64,000 nt of DNA from Oscillospiraceae bacterium (GTDB lineage: Bacteria > Bacillota > Clostridia > Saccharofermentanales > Saccharofermentanaceae). Location: the NCBI GenBank assembly GCA_902782125.1, contig CACZMA010000001.1, positions 124,001 through 188,000 of the forward strand, given 5' to 3'. Position 1 is the stretch's first letter. Every line of letters starts with the position of its first letter. Both the position numbers and the translations under genes were made by a program. Shown one piece after another: positions 14,978-24,283 of this stretch. The notes below the pieces were generated by a model. The model did no database searches. It had not been told where the DNA came from and saw only the letters and a list, made by a program, of their open reading frames with translations.

Positions 14978-16033
14978 TCAGCGAAGTCTGGAAGCGTTCT
15001 TGATGAGATCTTCCGTGATCGTCTTAGTCATCGCGAGACCTTCTTCGATATCGACATCTCCAATCTCGCCGTGCTGTCTGACTATAAGCCTGTTATATCT
15101 CTTCTCCTTGAGGCAGTCGATGGCTCTGATGCCCATGAGGCTTGCCATGGTCCTGTCTCTTAATGTAGGCGAACCGCCTCTCTGAAGGTGGCCGAGTATT
15201 GTCGGGCGGGCTTCGATGCCTGTTGCCTCCTCGATCTGCTTTGCAATGTCATCAGCATGGCAGACGCCCTCGGCAACGATAACGATATAGTGCTTCTTGC
15301 CTTCATTCCTTCCGTCGAGGATGACTCTTAAGACATCTCTGTTGAAGTCGTAAGGAACTTCGGGGATAAGGATGCTCTCGGCACCTGTGGCGATACCGAC
15401 ATTGAGTGCGATCCAGCCTGCGTTCCTGCCCATTACCTCGATAACGCTGCAGCGCTCGTGTGAAGAAGCCGTATCTCTGAGCTTGTCGATGCACTGCATT
15501 GCAGTATTCATTGCCGTGTCATAGCCGATGGTATATTCGGTTGAAGCGACATCGTTATCGATGGTTCCGGGTATGCCGATAACGGGCATTCCGAGTCTTG
15601 CCAGCGCCCTGGCACCCTTATAAGAACCGTCGCCTCCGATGACTACCAGAGCATCGAGTTCGTAAGCTTCCATCATCCTCGCGCCCTTGAGAACGCCCTG
15701 ATCAGTCATGAATGACTTGGATCTTGCGGTCATGAGGAATGTACCGCCGCGCTGCAGGGTCTCGGATACGGACCTGCCGTCAAGCTGCTTGATCTCACCC
15801 TTCCACAGACCGTGGAAGCCTCTGGTCACGCCGTACATCTCAAAGCCTGCATTGATGCCGGCTCTTACTACGGCTCTTATGGCCGCATTCATTCCGGGTG
15901 CATCACCGCCGCTGGTAAGGACACCGACTCTCTTGATCGGCTCTACGGAATTCTTGTCGATGCCGTCGTAATTGACAGCCTTAAGCGTATTTATCTCAGG
16001 GAGATTGCTCTCGTTGTATTTAAGCCATGTCAT
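14978..16033 (-). CDS. pfkA: ATP-dependent 6-phosphofructokinase with N-terminal extension
   Basis: 351 residues. It catalyses fructose-6-phosphate + ATP to fructose-1,6-bisphosphate, the committed step of glycolysis. Motifs: VGVLTSGGDAPGMNAAIRA (nucleotide/Mg loop), VVIGGDGSYKGA and IPGTIDNDV (catalytic Asp). Gly in GGDGS and PGTIDND rather than PKTIDND mark the ATP-using type, not the pyrophosphate type. About 35 residues precede the usual start (MTWLKYNESNLPEINTLK and onward). The ATG is supported by GGAGG 8 nt upstream, so the extension is real at the sequence level. It has its own -10 TATAAT (16068-16073). Confidence 0.95.
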   Translation of the reverse strand: MTWLKYNESNLPEINTLKAVNYDGIDKNSVEPIKRVGVLTSGGDAPGMNAAIRAVVRAGINAGFEMYGVTRGFHGLWKGEIKQLDGRSVSETLQRGGTFLMTARSKSFMTDQGVLKGARMMEAYELDALVVIGGDGSYKGARALARLGMPVIGIPGTIDNDVASTEYTIGYDTAMNTAMQCIDKLRDTASSHERCSVIEVMGRNAGWIALNVGIATGAESILIPEVPYDFNRDVLRVILDGRNEGKKHYIVIVAEGVCHADDIAKQIEEATGIEARPTILGHLQRGGSPTLRDRTMASLMGIRAIDCLKEKRYNRLIVRQHGEIGDVDIEEGLAMTKTITEDLIKNASRLR

Positions 16034-16067
16034 AAGTAGTCCTCCGAATCACTTTTTAACATAAAGG

Positions 16068-16073
16068 ATTATA
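16068..16073 (-). promoter_or_regulatory. Probable -10 of pfkA
   Basis: TATAAT about 35 bp upstream of the pfkA ATG, in the gap after sir2. A weak TTATTC -35-like hexamer lies 18 bp further up. Confidence 0.5.
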
Positions 16074-16102
16074 CACCAACAATAAACGCGCGAATAATAA
16101 AA

Positions 16103-16849
16103 TCAATCGAGTTCTATCTTGTCCAGTACCGTAGAGATATTCTCGTGGAATACCAGGGTTGCATCCCTGTCCTTGGATGTCCTGTCGCGGTTGATGATGA
16201 TCAGGTATTTGCCCGGGAAGTTATATGCAAGCGACGCCGCAGGCTGAACAACGAGCGAAGTTCCTCCGATTATGAGACAGTCAGCGTTATATACGAGCCT
16301 TGTGGACTCTATCCAGGCAGTCTGAGGCAAGCCTTCTCCGTAAAGCGTTACATCGGGCCTTACCATGCCGCCGCACTTCGGGCAGAGCGGGATCGGACCT
16401 TCAGACTTGAATATAAAGTCCGCCGGATACTTCTCATGGCACTTCTTGCAGTAATTACGGAGCGTCGAACCGTGGACTTCCTGCACGTTCCTGCTCCCTG
16501 CCCTCTGGTGGAGTCCGTCGATGTTCTGCGTGATTATGCCGTCCAGCTTCCCGGCCTTCTCCATCTCGGCAAGCTTATAATGCGCCCTGTTGGGCTCAAT
16601 GCCGTGGGTATCGAGCTTCTGCCTGTAGAATTCATAGAAGACTTCCGGGCGGTCTTCGAGACAGTCTATGCTCAGAAGATACTCGGGCGAATATCTGTCG
16701 AACTTGATGTCGTGCTGGTTATACAGTCCGTCCTTCGACCTGAAGTCAGGGATCCCGCTCTCTGTGGAAACGCCCGCGCCTCCGAAGAAAACGATATGCT
16801 CACATTCTCTAACGATCTCATTCAGCTTTACGTAATCATCTGAAGCCAT
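16103..16849 (-). CDS. cobB: NAD-dependent protein deacylase, Sir2 family
   Basis: 248 residues. Sirtuins remove acyl groups from lysines using NAD+, releasing nicotinamide and O-acyl-ADP-ribose. Visible motifs are FFGGAGVSTESGIPDFRS (NAD binding), TQNIDGLHQRAGS, the catalytic His in VQEVHGS, and the four zinc cysteines in CKKCHEKY and CPKCGGMVRPDVTLYGE. It starts 23 bp after the dnaE stop and is probably transcribed with uvrB-dnaE. Length and motifs are complete for a bacterial class III/U type sirtuin; acyl-chain preference is not resolved. Confidence 0.95.
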   Translation of the reverse strand: MASDDYVKLNEIVRECEHIVFFGGAGVSTESGIPDFRSKDGLYNQHDIKFDRYSPEYLLSIDCLEDRPEVFYEFYRQKLDTHGIEPNRAHYKLAEMEKAGKLDGIITQNIDGLHQRAGSRNVQEVHGSTLRNYCKKCHEKYPADFIFKSEGPIPLCPKCGGMVRPDVTLYGEGLPQTAWIESTRLVYNADCLIIGGTSLVVQPAASLAYNFPGKYLIIINRDRTSKDRDATLVFHENISTVLDKIELD

Positions 16850-16872
16850 ATCAGCGCCTCCTTATCAGAGCA

Positions 16873-19800
16873 TCAGAGGAATCTTACATTATCTTCTCCC
16901 ACGATATCACAGAGCTTGCGTATCACGCTCTCATCGGGATCGATAGCGCAGACATTATCAAGCATGGTAACGCTTCCGTCCGATGCAAATTCTACCTCTA
17001 CCGTCATATTACCATGAAAATAAGCCAGGAAATTAAGCAGGCGGTTGAATCCTGCGGAATCAGGCGAGCCTTCGAACACTATCCTGAGCACATTCCTCTT
17101 GCCTTCGTCTGAAGCATGTGCCTCATCGGTAACGATCTCTTCAGGCATATCGGACAATACCTCTACAGGTTCAGAAGACGGCTGTATCTGTTCGCTCCTG
17201 ATCTTCTTCCTGCCGGATTCCTTGACCGCAGTCAGATATGCCCTGTCACTCATTATGCTGTTTATCTGGGCTTCATCGTTGGTGAGCGGATAGCAGGCGT
17301 CAACAAACATCGATATTCCGTTGCCTTCCCTCACCTGTCTTCTTCCGATGAACAGATAAGGCTTGTTCTTCTCCGTGACGCGGTTGAACTCGTCAAAGCT
17401 CTTGCCGTAGAGCATTACCTCGAACGAGCCGGTAAGATCTTCGCATACTATGGTCGCCATCATTGTCTTGCGCTTGGTGTATCCGGTCTTCTTGGATGTG
17501 ATGAGACCGGCCATCGCGACTTCGCGGTTATCGTCCATCGACTCCATGCCGGCAAGCTCCGCCACATCAAAGGCCTCTGCCATATCGAAAGTGACCAGCC
17601 TCGAGATCGTTTCCTTATACGCAGCCAGAGGATTGCCGGACAGGTAGATACCAACCATCTCCTTCTCATATCCCAGCTTCACGTCATCCGGATACTCCGG
17701 TATGTCCGGCACGAAAACAGAAGCCCCGGCAGTATCTGCTCCGCTGAGATCGAACAGCGACAGCTGGCCTTCTATGTTGTTGCCCGCAGAAGACGTGAGC
17801 TTATCAAGCTCCGTCTGAACGCAGGCTACCATCTGTGCCCTGTTAAGCCCCGAGAAATCCAGGGCGGATGCAAGGATCAGGGCTTCAGCGACATTGCGCT
17901 TTATACCTATCTTCGCAGCCCTGGTGATGAAGTCTTCAAAAGACTTGTATCTGCCGTTGGCATCTCTGTCGGAAACGATATCGAGTACCGCCCTCTCACC
18001 GACGTTCTTGATAACGCTCAGTCCTATCCTTATCGTACGGTCGCCTTCAGTCGTGAACTTCTCACGGCTCATGTTGATGTCGGGCGGCAGGACCTTCAGG
18101 CCCATCTGAGAGCAGCAGCTTATGTAATAGGAAGCTTTGCCCAGGTCGAACCTGAACGAGTTCAGCATGGCAGCCATGAATTCTGTCGGATAGTAATACT
18201 TAAGGTAAGCCGTCCAGTATCCTACCAGTGCATAGCATGCAGCATGAGACTTGTTGAAGGCATAGCCCGCGAACCCTGCTACATCATCGAAGATCTTCGC
18301 TGCGGTAGCCTCGGGTACTCCGCGCTTGATCGCGCCGTCGATCTGTCTTCCCTTATCGTCAGTTCCGCCGTACATAAACAGGCTGCGGTATGTCTCCATC
18401 AGAGACTTTTTCTTCTTGCTCATGGCGCGTCTGATGTTATCCGACTGTCCCATGGAGAAGCCTGCAAGATCTCTTACTATCTGCATTACCTGCTCCTGAT
18501 AGATCGCACAGCCGTAAGTTACGCTTAAGATGGGCTCGAGCAGCGGGTGGTCATAAGTGATGTGCGAGGGATTATGCCTGCAGTCAACATACTTCGGTAT
18601 CTGGTCCATCGGTCCCGGACGATACAGTGATATGCCCGCGATGATATCCTCGAAGCCTTCAGGCTCCAACTGTTTCATGAAGCTGGTCATGCCGCGGCTC
18701 TCAAGCTGGAATACGCCGACGGTATCTCCTGCCGAGATCATCTTATAGACATTGGCATCATCCAGGGGGATCCTGCTCAGGTCGATATACACACCGTGGT
18801 TCTTCTTAACGAGTTCCCTGCAATCCTGGATAACGGTGAGCGTTCTAAGGCCCAGGAAGTCGAACTTGAGAAGTCCGATGCTCTCGACGTCGGTCTTTGC
18901 AAACTGAACGACCGTGGTATCGTCATTGACCGAGAGCGGAGCGATGTCAGTGATATCCGATCCCGCGATTATCATTCCCGCGGCATGCGTACCGGCATTC
19001 CTCGGGAGGCCTTCTATCCTCATAGCCATATCGATGACCTTATGCGCTTCGGGGTCAGTGTCATAGCATTCCCTGAACTCCGTACTGACTTCGAGCGCCT
19101 CAGCCAATGTCATTCCCACGGCAAACGGGATCATCTTGGTTATCTTATTGCTCTTGGCGATCGGCACATTAAGTACTCTCGCGACATCCTTCACCGCCTG
19201 TCTTGCGGCAAGGGTTCCGAAAGTAATCACGTGCGCCACCCTGCTCTTACCGTATTTGGCGGTAACGTAATCTATTGCTATCTGCCTTCGTTCATCGTTG
19301 AAGTCGACGTCGAAGTCCGGCATCGATACACGCTCTACATTAAGGAATCTCTCGAAGACAAGACCGTACCTGATGGGATCGATATCCGTAATACCTATCG
19401 CATACGCCACGAGCGAACCTGCGCCTGAGCCTCTTCCTGGACCTACCGTGACATCGTGGGTCTTTGAATAATTGATGAAGTCCCAAACGATCAGATAGTA
19501 ATCCGTGTACCCCATCTTGTTGATGACGGACAGCTCGTATTCGGCACGCTTCATGTAGTCTTCCTTATCGGTAGAAGGCGGCAGCACTTCAAATCTCTTC
19601 TCAAGTCCCTTATAGGTAAGGTCAGTCAGATATTCTTCGTGGCTCGCGTAACCTTCCGGCACTTCATAGACGGGAAGATGAATGGTATTGAAATCATATT
19701 CCGTATGGCACATCTCAGCGATCTTCATCGTGTTGTCGATGGCTTCGGGGATCTCGGAGAAGAACTGGCGCATCTCAGTCTCGGACTTAACATAGAAGTC

Positions 19801-20532
19801 ATTCGTAACCATGCGCATGCGGTTCTCATCATCGATCCTGGCGCCCGTGGAGATGCACATCAGTATGTCCTGCGCCTCGGCGTCGGACTTCTTCAGATAG
19901 TGACAGTCGTTGGTGGCAACAAGCGGTATGCCAGTCTCCTTGGATATCTTGATAAGTGCTGAATTGACCCTGGCCTGCTGAGGAGTCGTATTGGCCTGTA
20001 TCTCAAGGTAATAATTGCCTCTTCCGAAGAGCTCGTCATAAGCTATTGCCGTCTTCTTTGCCCCTTCAAGATTACCGTCCAGGACCATGCAGGCTACCTT
20101 GCCCGATACGCATCCAGACAGGCAGATCAGTCCTTCGTGCCACTTGGCAAGAAGCTCTTCGTCGATCCTCGGCCTCCTGTAGAAGCCTTCCGTAAATCCC
20201 GCAGATACCAGGCGGTTCAGGTTAGCCAGTCCGTTGTTGTCCTTGGCAAGGAGTATAAGGTGGTTATATGCCCTCTCTCCCTTGTTGGCATCAGAAGTCT
20301 TATCAAATCTCGAACCGGGCGCAACATATACCTCGCATCCGATGATCGGATGGATTCCTGCAGCAGTCATCTCCCTGTAGAAAGTGACCGCCCCGTACAT
20401 GACTCCGTGATCCGTGATCGCACACGCAGTCATCCCCATCTCCTTGAGTCTGGACGCCAGTTCCTTTATCTTCGTGGCTCCGTCCAGGAGACTGTATTCC
20501 GTATGCAGATGCAGATGACAAAATCCGGTCAT
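16873..20532 (-). CDS. dnaE: DNA polymerase III subunit alpha (DnaE1 type)
   Basis: 1219 residues. The N-terminal PHP domain starts HLHTEYSLLDGATKI. The polymerase core carries MPDFDVDFNDERR with catalytic aspartates, and GRGSGAGSLVAYAIGI. Helix-hairpin-helix and OB-fold domains follow (EVAMAGLITSKKTGYTKRK, then LTGSFEVMLYG). The length fits the DnaE1 class rather than the shorter DnaE3. In Bacillota with PolC, DnaE usually extends primers; whether PolC exists is not visible here. Start ATG overlaps the uvrB stop as ATGA (20529-20532), so the two are translationally coupled. That pairing suggests co-expression during DNA damage through the uvrB promoter. Confidence 0.97.
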   Translation of the reverse strand: MTGFCHLHLHTEYSLLDGATKIKELASRLKEMGMTACAITDHGVMYGAVTFYREMTAAGIHPIIGCEVYVAPGSRFDKTSDANKGERAYNHLILLAKDNNGLANLNRLVSAGFTEGFYRRPRIDEELLAKWHEGLICLSGCVSGKVACMVLDGNLEGAKKTAIAYDELFGRGNYYLEIQANTTPQQARVNSALIKISKETGIPLVATNDCHYLKKSDAEAQDILMCISTGARIDDENRMRMVTNDFYVKSETEMRQFFSEIPEAIDNTMKIAEMCHTEYDFNTIHLPVYEVPEGYASHEEYLTDLTYKGLEKRFEVLPPSTDKEDYMKRAEYELSVINKMGYTDYYLIVWDFINYSKTHDVTVGPGRGSGAGSLVAYAIGITDIDPIRYGLVFERFLNVERVSMPDFDVDFNDERRQIAIDYVTAKYGKSRVAHVITFGTLAARQAVKDVARVLNVPIAKSNKITKMIPFAVGMTLAEALEVSTEFRECYDTDPEAHKVIDMAMRIEGLPRNAGTHAAGMIIAGSDITDIAPLSVNDDTTVVQFAKTDVESIGLLKFDFLGLRTLTVIQDCRELVKKNHGVYIDLSRIPLDDANVYKMISAGDTVGVFQLESRGMTSFMKQLEPEGFEDIIAGISLYRPGPMDQIPKYVDCRHNPSHITYDHPLLEPILSVTYGCAIYQEQVMQIVRDLAGFSMGQSDNIRRAMSKKKKSLMETYRSLFMYGGTDDKGRQIDGAIKRGVPEATAAKIFDDVAGFAGYAFNKSHAACYALVGYWTAYLKYYYPTEFMAAMLNSFRFDLGKASYYISCCSQMGLKVLPPDINMSREKFTTEGDRTIRIGLSVIKNVGERAVLDIVSDRDANGRYKSFEDFITRAAKIGIKRNVAEALILASALDFSGLNRAQMVACVQTELDKLTSSAGNNIEGQLSLFDLSGADTAGASVFVPDIPEYPDDVKLGYEKEMVGIYLSGNPLAAYKETISRLVTFDMAEAFDVAELAGMESMDDNREVAMAGLITSKKTGYTKRKTMMATIVCEDLTGSFEVMLYGKSFDEFNRVTEKNKPYLFIGRRQVREGNGISMFVDACYPLTNDEAQINSIMSDRAYLTAVKESGRKKIRSEQIQPSSEPVEVLSDMPEEIVTDEAHASDEGKRNVLRIVFEGSPDSAGFNRLLNFLAYFHGNMTVEVEFASDGSVTMLDNVCAIDPDESVIRKLCDIVGEDNVRFL

Positions 20533-22568
20533 TGCTTCATCCCCTTAAGCTCGATGATGATATCCCTGAGCTCTGCCGCCTTCTCGAATTCGAGGCTCTT
20601 TGCTGCCTTCTCCATCTCGCGCGTCAGCTTCTCTATCATCTTATCCTTATCTTCCCTGGTGCCGCCGGTTACGCCGTCGTTGATCAGGCTCTCCGGATCG
20701 ATGCCGCCAGCCTTCTTCGCCGAAGCAGAAGACTTGGAGCCCCTGCCTGCTTTGCCGCCGGTCTGGCCCGCGCTCTCGGCAACTATCTCGAAGACATCCC
20801 TGATCTCCTTCTTGACCGTCTTCGGAACGATACCGTGTTCTTCATTGAACTTCTGCTGTATCTCACGTCTGCGGTTGGTCTCTCCGACCGCATTCATCAT
20901 CGAATCAGTTACCTCATCGGCATACAGGATGACCCGGCCCCTCTCGTTACGCGCGCATCTTCCTATGATCTGGATGAGCGAACGCTCGGACCTCAAGAAT
21001 CCTTCCTTATCCGCATCGAGTATCATCAGCAGCGATACTTCCGGAAGATCGATACCCTCTCTTAAGAGGTTGATGCCGACTATGACATCGATCTCATCCG
21101 CCCTGAGCTTATTGAGGATCTGCATTCGTTCGACTGCCTTGATATCGGAGTGCAGATATGTGACCCTGACTCCTTCCTTCGTAAGGAAATCAGTAAGGTC
21201 TTCGGCCATACGCTTGGTCAGTGTCATTATGAGGCTCTTATCGCCTCTCTTCTTCTGTTCCTGAAGTTCTGCCAGGATATCTTCGATCTGGCCTTCGACG
21301 GGTCTTACGAATATCTCAGGCTCGAGAAGTCCTGTCGGTCTTATCATCTGTTCTACAGTCTGAACACTCTTGTCCGACTCATATTCTGCCGGTGTAGCGC
21401 TGACGAAGACGGTCTGTCCCATGCGCTGCTCGAATTCATCGAACTTGAGGGGGCGGTTATCAAATGCCGAAGGAAGACGGAATCCGTAATCTACAAGCAT
21501 CTCCTTACGCGAATGGTCGCCGTTGAACATCGCCCTTACCTGCGGGATGGTCTGGTGAGACTCGTCTATGAAGAGCAGATAATCTTCCGGGAAGAAGTCC
21601 ATCAGAGTGCACGGGGGCTCCCCTGCCTGTCTGCCGGAGATATGCCTCGAGTAGTTCTCGATGCCCTTGCAAAAGCCGGTCTCCCTCATCATGTCTATGT
21701 CATAGCGCGTGCGCTGCTCGAGTCTGTATGCAGCCACCGGCTTGCCTTCGTCTCTTAACACCTTCAGCCGCTCGTCGAGTTCTTCCTCGATGCTGTCCAG
21801 CGCTCGGTTAAGCTTCGCCCTGCCGGTCGCATAGTGTGAAGCCGGGAATATCTCTGTATATGTCTTGGTATATAAGACCCTTCCCGTGATGGCATCGACA
21901 AAGCTGATCTTATCTATCTCATCGCCGAAGAAAGACACTCTGGTGAGCGTGCTCTCCGAATCAGGCGTCCAGATGTCTATTATGTCGCCCTTGCACCTGA
22001 AGCAGCCTCTCTTAAGCTCGAACTCATTCCTGTCATACTGCATGTTAATGAGCTGTGTCATGACGGAATCCCTGGGGATCTCCAGTCCGACCTTAAGTGC
22101 GAGCATCAGGGACATATAGTCGCTCTTCTCGCCGATGCCGTAGATGCAGGATACTGAAGCGACGACGATCGTATCCCTTCTCGACAGGAGCGACTTCGTG
22201 GCCTCATGCCTCATTCGGTCGATCTCGTCGTTGACGGAAGAATCCTTCTCGATATAAGTATCTGTGGCAGCTATGTACGCTTCAGGCTGATAGTAATCAT
22301 AGTAAGAGATAAAGTATTCGACGGCGTTTTCCGGGAAAAGCTCCTTGAATTCTGCATAGAGCTGACCTGCGAGGGTCTTGTTGTGGGCAAGGATGAGTGC
22401 GGGACGCTGCAGCCTCTCGATGATATTGGCCATGGTGAATGTCTTGCCCGAACCGGTAACGCCCAGGAGCGTCTGTGCGGGCATGCCGCTCTCTATACCT
22501 TTGACTATGCTGTCTATCGCCTGGGGCTGGTCACCCGAAGGCTTAAAATCTGATACCAACTTAAACAT
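20529..22568 (-). CDS. uvrB: Excinuclease ABC subunit B
   Basis: 679 residues. UvrB is the damage-verifying helicase-like subunit of nucleotide excision repair. Walker A is GVTGSGKTFTMANI (~37-50). The beta-hairpin region YYDYYQPEAYIAATDTYIEK carries the aromatic residues that clamp DNA. Helicase motifs are FIDESHQT and IIGRCARN. The C-terminal UVR motif (MEKAAKSLEFEKAAELRD) binds UvrC. It has its own strong promoter with a LexA-like box in the spacer and is followed without a gap by dnaE. uvrA and uvrC are not in this window. Confidence 0.98.
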   Translation of the reverse strand: MFKLVSDFKPSGDQPQAIDSIVKGIESGMPAQTLLGVTGSGKTFTMANIIERLQRPALILAHNKTLAGQLYAEFKELFPENAVEYFISYYDYYQPEAYIAATDTYIEKDSSVNDEIDRMRHEATKSLLSRRDTIVVASVSCIYGIGEKSDYMSLMLALKVGLEIPRDSVMTQLINMQYDRNEFELKRGCFRCKGDIIDIWTPDSESTLTRVSFFGDEIDKISFVDAITGRVLYTKTYTEIFPASHYATGRAKLNRALDSIEEELDERLKVLRDEGKPVAAYRLEQRTRYDIDMMRETGFCKGIENYSRHISGRQAGEPPCTLMDFFPEDYLLFIDESHQTIPQVRAMFNGDHSRKEMLVDYGFRLPSAFDNRPLKFDEFEQRMGQTVFVSATPAEYESDKSVQTVEQMIRPTGLLEPEIFVRPVEGQIEDILAELQEQKKRGDKSLIMTLTKRMAEDLTDFLTKEGVRVTYLHSDIKAVERMQILNKLRADEIDVIVGINLLREGIDLPEVSLLMILDADKEGFLRSERSLIQIIGRCARNERGRVILYADEVTDSMMNAVGETNRRREIQQKFNEEHGIVPKTVKKEIRDVFEIVAESAGQTGGKAGRGSKSSASAKKAGGIDPESLINDGVTGGTREDKDKMIEKLTREMEKAAKSLEFEKAAELRDIIIELKGMKQ

Positions 22569-22596
22569 AACGAGACCGCCGATAACCTTTTAGACG

Positions 22597-22625
22597 ATTA
22601 TAGAACATTTGTTTGCTTATTTCAA
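22597..22625 (-). promoter_or_regulatory. uvrB promoter with LexA (SOS) box in the spacer
   Basis: -35 TTGAAA (22620-22625), 17-bp spacer and -10 TATAAT (22597-22602). Bases 22602-22615 read CAAACAAATGTTCT on the minus strand. This matches the Gram-positive LexA consensus CGAACRNRYGTTYC at 12 of 14 positions and overlaps the -10. LexA binding would occlude RNA polymerase. Confidence 0.75.
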
Positions 22626-22627
22626 TG

Positions 22628-23545
22628 CTAAGAGAGTATGTTGATGCGAACTTCTTCCAGATATCTTGCCACCGTCTCGGGCGAAGGTGACTGCGTGCCG
22701 TCTGTTACCGCGGCAGCAGTACCGCAGGCCATTGCATAGCGGAACGCTTCAGAAGGATCGAGCCCTGCGTAAACGCAGGAAGCGAAGCCTGCTGTGACCG
22801 CATCTCCGCAGCCTGTCGTACATACCGGATTGACCTTGACGCCTGCGCATGTCATCAGCCTTCCGTCAGCATCGCGGTAGACAGCGCCGTAACTTCCGAG
22901 CGAGATGATGACCGAGTGTATCCCCTTGGCGATATAGGTGTCTGCCACGGCTATGGCTTCTTCTATGCTCTCGCCTATGCCTGCCTCCGATGCGTTCGGT
23001 TTCGCGAAATATGGTCCTGCATCAAGACCTTTGGCAAGGCATGCGCCGGATGTATCGAGGAGCGTCTTGCAGCCTCTTGCCTTGAGAGCCGTTATGAGCT
23101 CGGCATAGATGTCTTCCGGTGCTCCGGGCGGAACGCTTCCGGATATGACGCAGATATCGCCTTCTTCGATACGCTCAAAGAGTTCTTCCGTCATCGCTTC
23201 ATACGCATCGGCGGAGAAAGACGGACCGGCCTCGTTGAACTCCGTGGTCACGCCTTCGCTGTTGGTTATCTTGAAATTGCTCCTGGTGTTCTCTTTGACC
23301 TCACCGATTATCGTCGGGATGCCTTCCTTATCCAGCATCGATACGATCGAAAGTCCGGTGCTGCCTCCGATTATCACGCATGAGCATACCGGCCTGCCGA
23401 GGACCTTAAGGACCTGGGCAACATTGATACCCTTGCCGCCCGGATCATCCCTGACGGGCACAACGCGGTTAACGGCACCCGCTTGAACGGTCTCAGCGCT
23501 GAAGCTCCTGTCGAGAGCCGGATTGAGGGTAACTGTATAGATCAT
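22628..23545 (-). CDS. fruK: 1-phosphofructokinase family sugar-phosphate kinase (PfkB fold)
   Basis: 305 residues of the PfkB/ribokinase fold in the hexose-kinase/1-PFK subgroup. It likely phosphorylates fructose-1-phosphate to fructose-1,6-bisphosphate; tagatose-6-phosphate kinase (LacC) is the alternative. Motifs: DPGGKGINVAQVLK (substrate loop, ~37-50) and CTTGCGDAVTAGFAS with catalytic Asp (~257-271). There is no fructose PTS or FruR next to it, which weakens the fructose assignment. It lies 2 bp after the DUF212 gene and the two are surely co-transcribed. The family is firm; the substrate is probable. Confidence 0.85.
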   Translation of the reverse strand: MIYTVTLNPALDRSFSAETVQAGAVNRVVPVRDDPGGKGINVAQVLKVLGRPVCSCVIIGGSTGLSIVSMLDKEGIPTIIGEVKENTRSNFKITNSEGVTTEFNEAGPSFSADAYEAMTEELFERIEEGDICVISGSVPPGAPEDIYAELITALKARGCKTLLDTSGACLAKGLDAGPYFAKPNASEAGIGESIEEAIAVADTYIAKGIHSVIISLGSYGAVYRDADGRLMTCAGVKVNPVCTTGCGDAVTAGFASCVYAGLDPSEAFRYAMACGTAAAVTDGTQSPSPETVARYLEEVRINILS

Positions 23546-23547
23546 GA

Positions 23548-24027
23548 TTATTTGAAGAATATATATACAACGATCGCCACAACAAGTCCGAGGGCACAGC
23601 CGCAGACAACCTGCAGAGGCGTGTGGCCCAGGAGCTCCTTGAGCTTCTTGTCATTCGGGAGGTCCGTTCCGGTGAGCTCTTCGAATGTCTCTGCCATTAT
23701 GTTGAGCAGATGAGCCTGCTTACCGGATTCAAGCCTGACGTTCATGGCATCGTGCATTACGATTATCGCCAGTATCGCAGAGACAGCGAAGACGGCAGAA
23801 TCAAAGCCGGCGTAAAGACCTGTGGATAACATTACGGCAGAGACCGTGGCAGAGTGGCCGCTCGGCATGCCTCCGTCACCGAATAATCTCTCCCAGCTGA
23901 ACTTACCTGTAATGACAACGTTGCTGATAGCTTTGAGGATCTGTGCGATGAGCCATGCAGAGACTCCGCACCACAGTATCCTGTTCTGAATTACCTGCAG
24001 TAAAAACTCCATATATAGCCTTCCCAT
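23548..24027 (-). CDS. Divergent PAP2 family membrane protein (DUF212, YuiD-like)
   Basis: 159 residues with about four membrane segments. The family signature GGMPSGHSATVSAVML (~52-67) and the second block VMHDAMNVRLESGKQAHLLN (~90-109) supply the Ser-Gly-His and Asp/Arg positions of PAP2-like acid phosphatases. The family is presumed to act on lipid or polyprenyl phosphates at the membrane; its true substrate is unknown. It is the first gene of a two-gene unit with the 1-phosphofructokinase. Upstream lies a perfect 12-bp hairpin (24070-24095). Confidence 0.88.
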   Translation of the reverse strand: MGRLYMEFLLQVIQNRILWCGVSAWLIAQILKAISNVVITGKFSWERLFGDGGMPSGHSATVSAVMLSTGLYAGFDSAVFAVSAILAIIVMHDAMNVRLESGKQAHLLNIMAETFEELTGTDLPNDKKLKELLGHTPLQVVCGCALGLVVAIVVYIFFK

Positions 24028-24069
24028 TTGTTTTCAAATATATTTTACAGAAAAAACAACAAAAATAAA

Positions 24070-24095
24070 GGAACTGCAGAAAATTCTGCAGTTCC
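24070..24095 (-). terminator. Perfect hairpin with T-rich minus-strand tail (terminator or attenuator)
   Basis: The arms GGAACTGCAGAA and TTCTGCAGTTCC pair perfectly over 12 bp. On the minus strand the stem is followed by TTTATTTTTGTTGTTTTTTC, an intrinsic-terminator layout. It lies upstream of the DUF212 gene and no minus-strand gene precedes it, so it may attenuate a long leader rather than end a gene. Confidence 0.55.
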
Positions 24096-24125
24096 GCAAA
24101 CTCAAATTCAAACTCAAATGATCCG

Positions 24126-24146
24126 ATAGGTATCCCGTAGGTATCT
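24126..24146. repeat. Direct repeat upstream of HU
   Basis: TAGGTATC occurs twice, separated by CCG, in the 295-bp gap between the DUF212 and HU genes. A TATAAT (24155-24160) lies just after. It could be a regulator site; no partner is known. Confidence 0.35.
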
Positions 24147-24254
24147 CCTGACCTTATAATGCTACTTGAATGAGGCGTGAGTATGTTTTTTGATTAACAA
24201 ATTGTAAACATCTCGAAAAATCAAAGTTGTTTGTTTTTTCTTTGTGCTGATATG

Positions 24255-24283
24255 TTGATTTTTTCTGAGATTATCGTTAAAAT
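24255..24283 (+). promoter_or_regulatory. Promoter of the HU gene
   Basis: -35 TTGATT (24255-24260), 17-bp spacer, -10 TAAAAT (24278-24283), about 40 bp before the ATG and its GGGAGGAAA ribosome site. The rest of the 295-bp gap is AT-rich with no gene that I can see. Confidence 0.65.

Noticed and set aside
14978..16033. Pyrophosphate-dependent phosphofructokinase
   Set aside because: GGDGS and PGTIDND mark the ATP-dependent type; the PPi type has PKTIDND and an Asp in place of the Gly.
17116..18528. Long open frame on the plus strand (about 470 codons)
   Set aside because: It lies entirely antisense to dnaE, has no ribosome site and no recognisable domain; it is a by-product of codon use.
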